A stretch of 64,000 bases of DNA from Paramecium primaurelia. Lineage: Eukaryota; Ciliophora; Oligohymenophorea; Peniculida; Parameciidae. The stretch spans positions 266,532 to 330,531 of the forward strand of contig CAJJDM010000097.1 in the NCBI GenBank assembly GCA_905182975.1, in the 5' to 3' direction. Below the pieces are notes generated by a model, which ran no database searches, was not told the DNA's origin, and worked only from the letters and a program-made list of their open reading frames with translations. A program made the position numbers and the translations under genes. This document shows, piece by piece, positions 61,191 through 64,000 of the stretch (position 1 is its first letter; every line of letters starts with the position of its first letter).

Positions 61191-62071
61191 TTACCAATAA
61201 TAGATCTGAGTCTTAAATCAAAATCTTCACTCCAAAAAGCAACTTCTCCAATTAAATACAACAATTTAAACATGATTCATCTAGAAATCTAGATTCTGAA
61301 AACAACCAATAAATAATGATATCTAATAGTATGAGTAATTCAATTAACAATTTAACTCCAACTAAATAAAACTTTACAAGAACTCTAAGAAAATCATCTA
61401 TCAATTAACAAACTAGAATTAGAGATGATAATATTATAATATAATGCTAAAATTGTGAAAATATAGATAATTTGAACCTTATCTAACCATGTTTATGTGA
61501 TGTATGCTATTAATATTTTATTAAAATAGATTAATTATCATGCATCTTGCTTTAAATAGAAATTACTTAACATTCCAGGTTTATTTAGTCAAGAGAATTT
61601 CATTTGTATGTAATGTGGAATATAGTATAAGATTTAATAATTAGAGATCTATAAATAAAAAACATTTGTAAATATATTGATCTATTTTTAAAGATAAATC
61701 TCTTCAATATCTTATTGTTTGGATCAAAATTAATTATTACTCTTGGTGGTTTAGGTGGATTGACATATTGGTTTTATAGTTAAACATAAAAATAGTAGGA
61801 AATGTCATCTTTGATAGCTGTAACAGTATTGCTCATATTATTATTTCTTCTTTATTTGGTTTATTTGATATTAGAAATATTTAGAGGAGAACCAGATATT
61901 GATTGGCAAGTGGTTGATTATAAATCAGAAGTAGAATAATAATTGAATCCAGAAGATTTAAATTTATTAGAAAACAGATAAAAATAATTATCTAATGATG
62001 GACCTACTGCCTTACATTAAATAACAAGTGTTTAATATCCATAAAATAATTTAAATGAGATTATTAATTGA
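61187..62071 (+). CDS. RING-CH (MARCH-type) membrane E3 ubiquitin ligase
   Basis: 276 aa with introns 61502-61529 (TAG) and 61668-61693 (AAG). After a Ser/Asn-rich N-terminus of about 95 residues comes a C4HC3 RING-CH pattern: CQNC, PCLCD, INYHASC (His-x3-Cys) and CMQC. Two membrane helices follow (INLFNILLFGSKLIITLGG and SSLIAVTVLLILLFLLYLVY). Acidic C-terminal tail. This architecture is that of membrane-bound MARCH ligases, which ubiquitinate membrane cargo. Both introns are needed to keep the zinc ligands and helices in one frame. Confidence 0.85.
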
Positions 62072-62138
62072 ATTCTACTTCATTTATTTATTTATTCAAT
62101 ATAATAATTAAATATATATTTAATAATTTAATTTATAT

Positions 62139-63122
62139 ATGTAAGTAACTGCAGAAAAAATTTGTTCTTTTTCAAATCCTCTATCATCTCCACATGAAGT
62201 CAATGGATCCATCTATATGGTATCTGAGAATGGAGACATTTTGATAATGAATAATGAACTAAGAATTGATACAAGAATGGGTGGACAACCATCATCTATA
62301 ACAATTGAAAGAGATCATATTGTAATTTATATAGCTGATATGGCACATTAAGCTATTACATATAGACAATTAAACTAATTATAATCAACTAATTAAAATT
62401 AAGAAGGAGCAAAAGATTTTGTTACTGAGTATGAAGGAATGCCTTTCTTAGGTCCTAATCAAATTATTATATCATATATCAATATAAGTAAATTTAAATT
62501 ATATTTAAATTATTAGATGCAATCTATTTTACAGATTCAGGTCCTTTTGGAGAAACTAGTGTTGAAAATCCTATTGGCTCTGTTTTTATGGTTGATTTGG
62601 ATGGTTAGGAAATAAAGCCAACTGCTCTAGCATATAGATGTTTAGCTCATCCAAGTGGATTAGCTTTAAGTCACGATGAGAAAAATTTATTTGTTAGTGA
62701 AACATGTGAAAATCGTATCATTAGATTTGTGCTTACAAATTCAGGAATTTATGCATTTAGGTATGATTTCTCTAATATTATTAAGTGTTTATCATCAATT
62801 CTCAGGTAGATTTGGACCTACTGCACTTGTTATTTCTTAATCAGATTTTCTTTATGTTGCTCGTTTCGAATTCTCTGTAGGTAATTAATAAGATATGGGT
62901 TTGATATCTGTTTTAAATCCTTAAGGCTAACTTTTAGAAAATATTTTAATTCCAGGAAGTCCAGAAATAACTGGTATGTGTTTTTCAATAATAAAACCAA
63001 CAAATTTATATTTGACAGATAATTCTAATGGATATAATCGTTTAATTAAATGTGTTATTCCATTAGAAGATAAAGATGAAGAAAAGAAGAAAAAAGACAA
63101 GGACTCTTATAAGGTTAAGTGA
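62139..63122 (+). CDS. SMP-30/strictosidine synthase-like beta-propeller protein
   Basis: 309 aa, introns 62488-62516 (TAG) and 62761-62785 (AAG). Repeated blade-like elements: LSSPHEVNGSIYMVSENGDI near the start, then NAIYFTDSGPFGE, SVFMVDLDGQE, LAHPSGLALSHDEKNLFVSE followed by RIIRF, and TNLYLTDNSNGYNRLI. These match the six-bladed propeller of the SMP-30/gluconolactonase and strictosidine-synthase families. Catalytic assignment is not possible. The C-terminus is a Lys/Asp/Glu-rich tail. No signal peptide. It lies 67 nt after the RING-CH stop. Confidence 0.75.
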
Positions 63123-63159
63123 TTTATTTAATTAATTATTTACAAATATATATATATTT

Positions 63160-63644
63160 ATGCACGAAAAAGCATAACCTTCTCTTCCTTCGTTACATAT
63201 AGCTACTAATCCTAATATGAATTCTACTAAAAGGATTCATGCCAGAATGATTATAGAACCAAATGTTAAAGATATTATTTCATTACCTAAAGCATAATAA
63301 TAAATGAGATCAAATCATCAATAATTTCGAAGAATTCCTTTAAAAGTGAATCCAAAAGTTGTTCAAGCCTTTTCTCCATATTAAAGCTATTCAATTATTG
63401 TAATTTATTAGATAATATTAAGAGTTTTAGTGATTTTCTTTATGAAAAACATAAATAAGAAAAATAACTTTAAAAGTTAAAGGAAAAGAAATAATTGGAA
63501 AAATTAAAGGAAATTCAACACAAAGAGAAAATTAAATACTTCTAACAGGAAGATGAAAATAATGAAGATATAATAGACTCAATAATGGATAAGGTAAAGA
63601 TGGAATTAGGATAATAACAGTAATCTAATTTTATAACAAATTGA
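63160..63644 (+). CDS. Small coiled-coil protein
   Basis: 153 aa, one 23-nt intron (63400-63422) ending AAG. The N-terminal part is Ser/Asn/Pro-rich (HARMIIEPNVKDIISLPK), and the C-terminal part is an extended Lys/Glu/Gln helix (LYEKHKQEKQLQKLKEKKQ). A TAG inside the intron at 12 nt is too close to act as acceptor. Function unknown. It begins 37 nt after the propeller gene. Confidence 0.65.
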
Positions 63645-63808
63645 TGTATTTATTTTTTGAATCAATTATGAAGTTAATATTTAATGTTCATTTATTTCAA
63701 ATACAATATTAATACAAAAGTTTACAAAAAATGAATGATATTTCTTATAATATACTTTGAGAATTAGTAAAAAAAGATAATAAAATATTATGATAAATAT
63801 AATATATT

Positions 63809-64000
63809 ATGAGCGTTCGTAAAATTCATAGAGATCCAGGACCTTAAACTGAAGGGTATAAAGGTGTATTTAAGGGGGTTTCAGAGAATTTGAATGTTGG
63901 AGTAGGCAAGTATGCTCCACCAATAGCTTTGGAATAAAGAGAACATCACTATAACATAGGATGGAAACCTTGGCAATAATCTAATGAAACTGTATATGAA
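63809..64000 (+). CDS. Partial hypothetical gene running off the window
   Basis: ATG 63809 begins an open frame to the window end (64 codons): MSVRKIHRDPGPQTEG, then GKYAPPIALE and YNIGWKPWQQ. Pro-, Gly- and Trp-containing, no motif recognised. It could be a small ciliary or inner-junction-type protein, but this is speculation. Confidence 0.55.

Noticed and set aside
1..64000. tRNA, rRNA, CRISPR arrays and transposases
   Set aside because: I scanned by eye for T-loop motifs, rRNA-like G/C-rich blocks, regularly spaced repeats and transposase motifs and saw none; a covariance-model search could still find a divergent tRNA.
1..64000. Telomeric (C4A2/C3A3-type) repeats marking a chromosome end
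   Set aside because: None at either edge; the few C- or G-runs are isolated.

Overview
The window reads as macronuclear DNA of a ciliate, most likely Paramecium or a close relative. It is very AT-rich. Long frames conserved with known families are open only if TAA and TAG are read as glutamine and TGA is the sole stop (NCBI code 6). Genes are cut by minute introns, about 18-33 nt, that mostly begin GTA, and intergenic gaps are often only 15-150 nt. Coordinates and lengths below are hand-assembled under that code. Genes with stated residue counts were checked for frame closure after intron removal. The genus is inference; the code and intron size are seen directly.

Layout. 1-12.5 kb: C-terminal part of a large membrane protein, mitochondrial glycerol-3-phosphate dehydrogenase, exosome subunit RRP45, splicing factor SR140/U2SURP, a Gln-rich protein, a MAP kinase and a RING protein. 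12.8-21.6 kb: an FYVE-type zinc-finger coiled-coil protein, a protein kinase, a coiled-coil protein ending in a duplicated Cys-rich module, and another coiled-coil protein. 21.8-27.1 kb: cytochrome b5 reductase, adenylosuccinate lyase, a DEAD-box helicase, a small protein and a cyclin. 27.1-33.4 kb is a gene-poor island with a sensor-histidine-kinase-like receptor, an internally deleted second copy, and ORF fragments. 33.4-46.4 kb: a coiled-coil protein, a giant GH13-GT5-CBM48 glucan enzyme (1840 codons), a B-box/WD40 protein, a tiny membrane protein and a large unknown protein. 46.7-49.2 kb: a DoxX-like membrane protein and histone H2B, present twice around a single N. 49.3-64 kb: an unknown protein, DNA polymerase alpha, an R2R3-type Myb protein, BiP/GRP78 (partly present twice around a second N), a RING-CH membrane protein, a beta-propeller protein, a coiled-coil protein and a partial gene.

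There is no operon logic. The genes are mostly housekeeping (purine synthesis, redox, RNA processing, replication, ER folding, storage glucan) mixed with lineage-specific proteins. The most interesting points are the relaxed 3' splice-site use (many introns end AAG), the GH13-GT5-CBM48 fusion, the duplicated Cys-rich module, the receptor/pseudogene pair, and a perfect heat-shock element before BiP. Two N-flanked duplications look like unmerged overlapping contigs, and several one-base homopolymer frameshifts point to assembly or sequencing errors.
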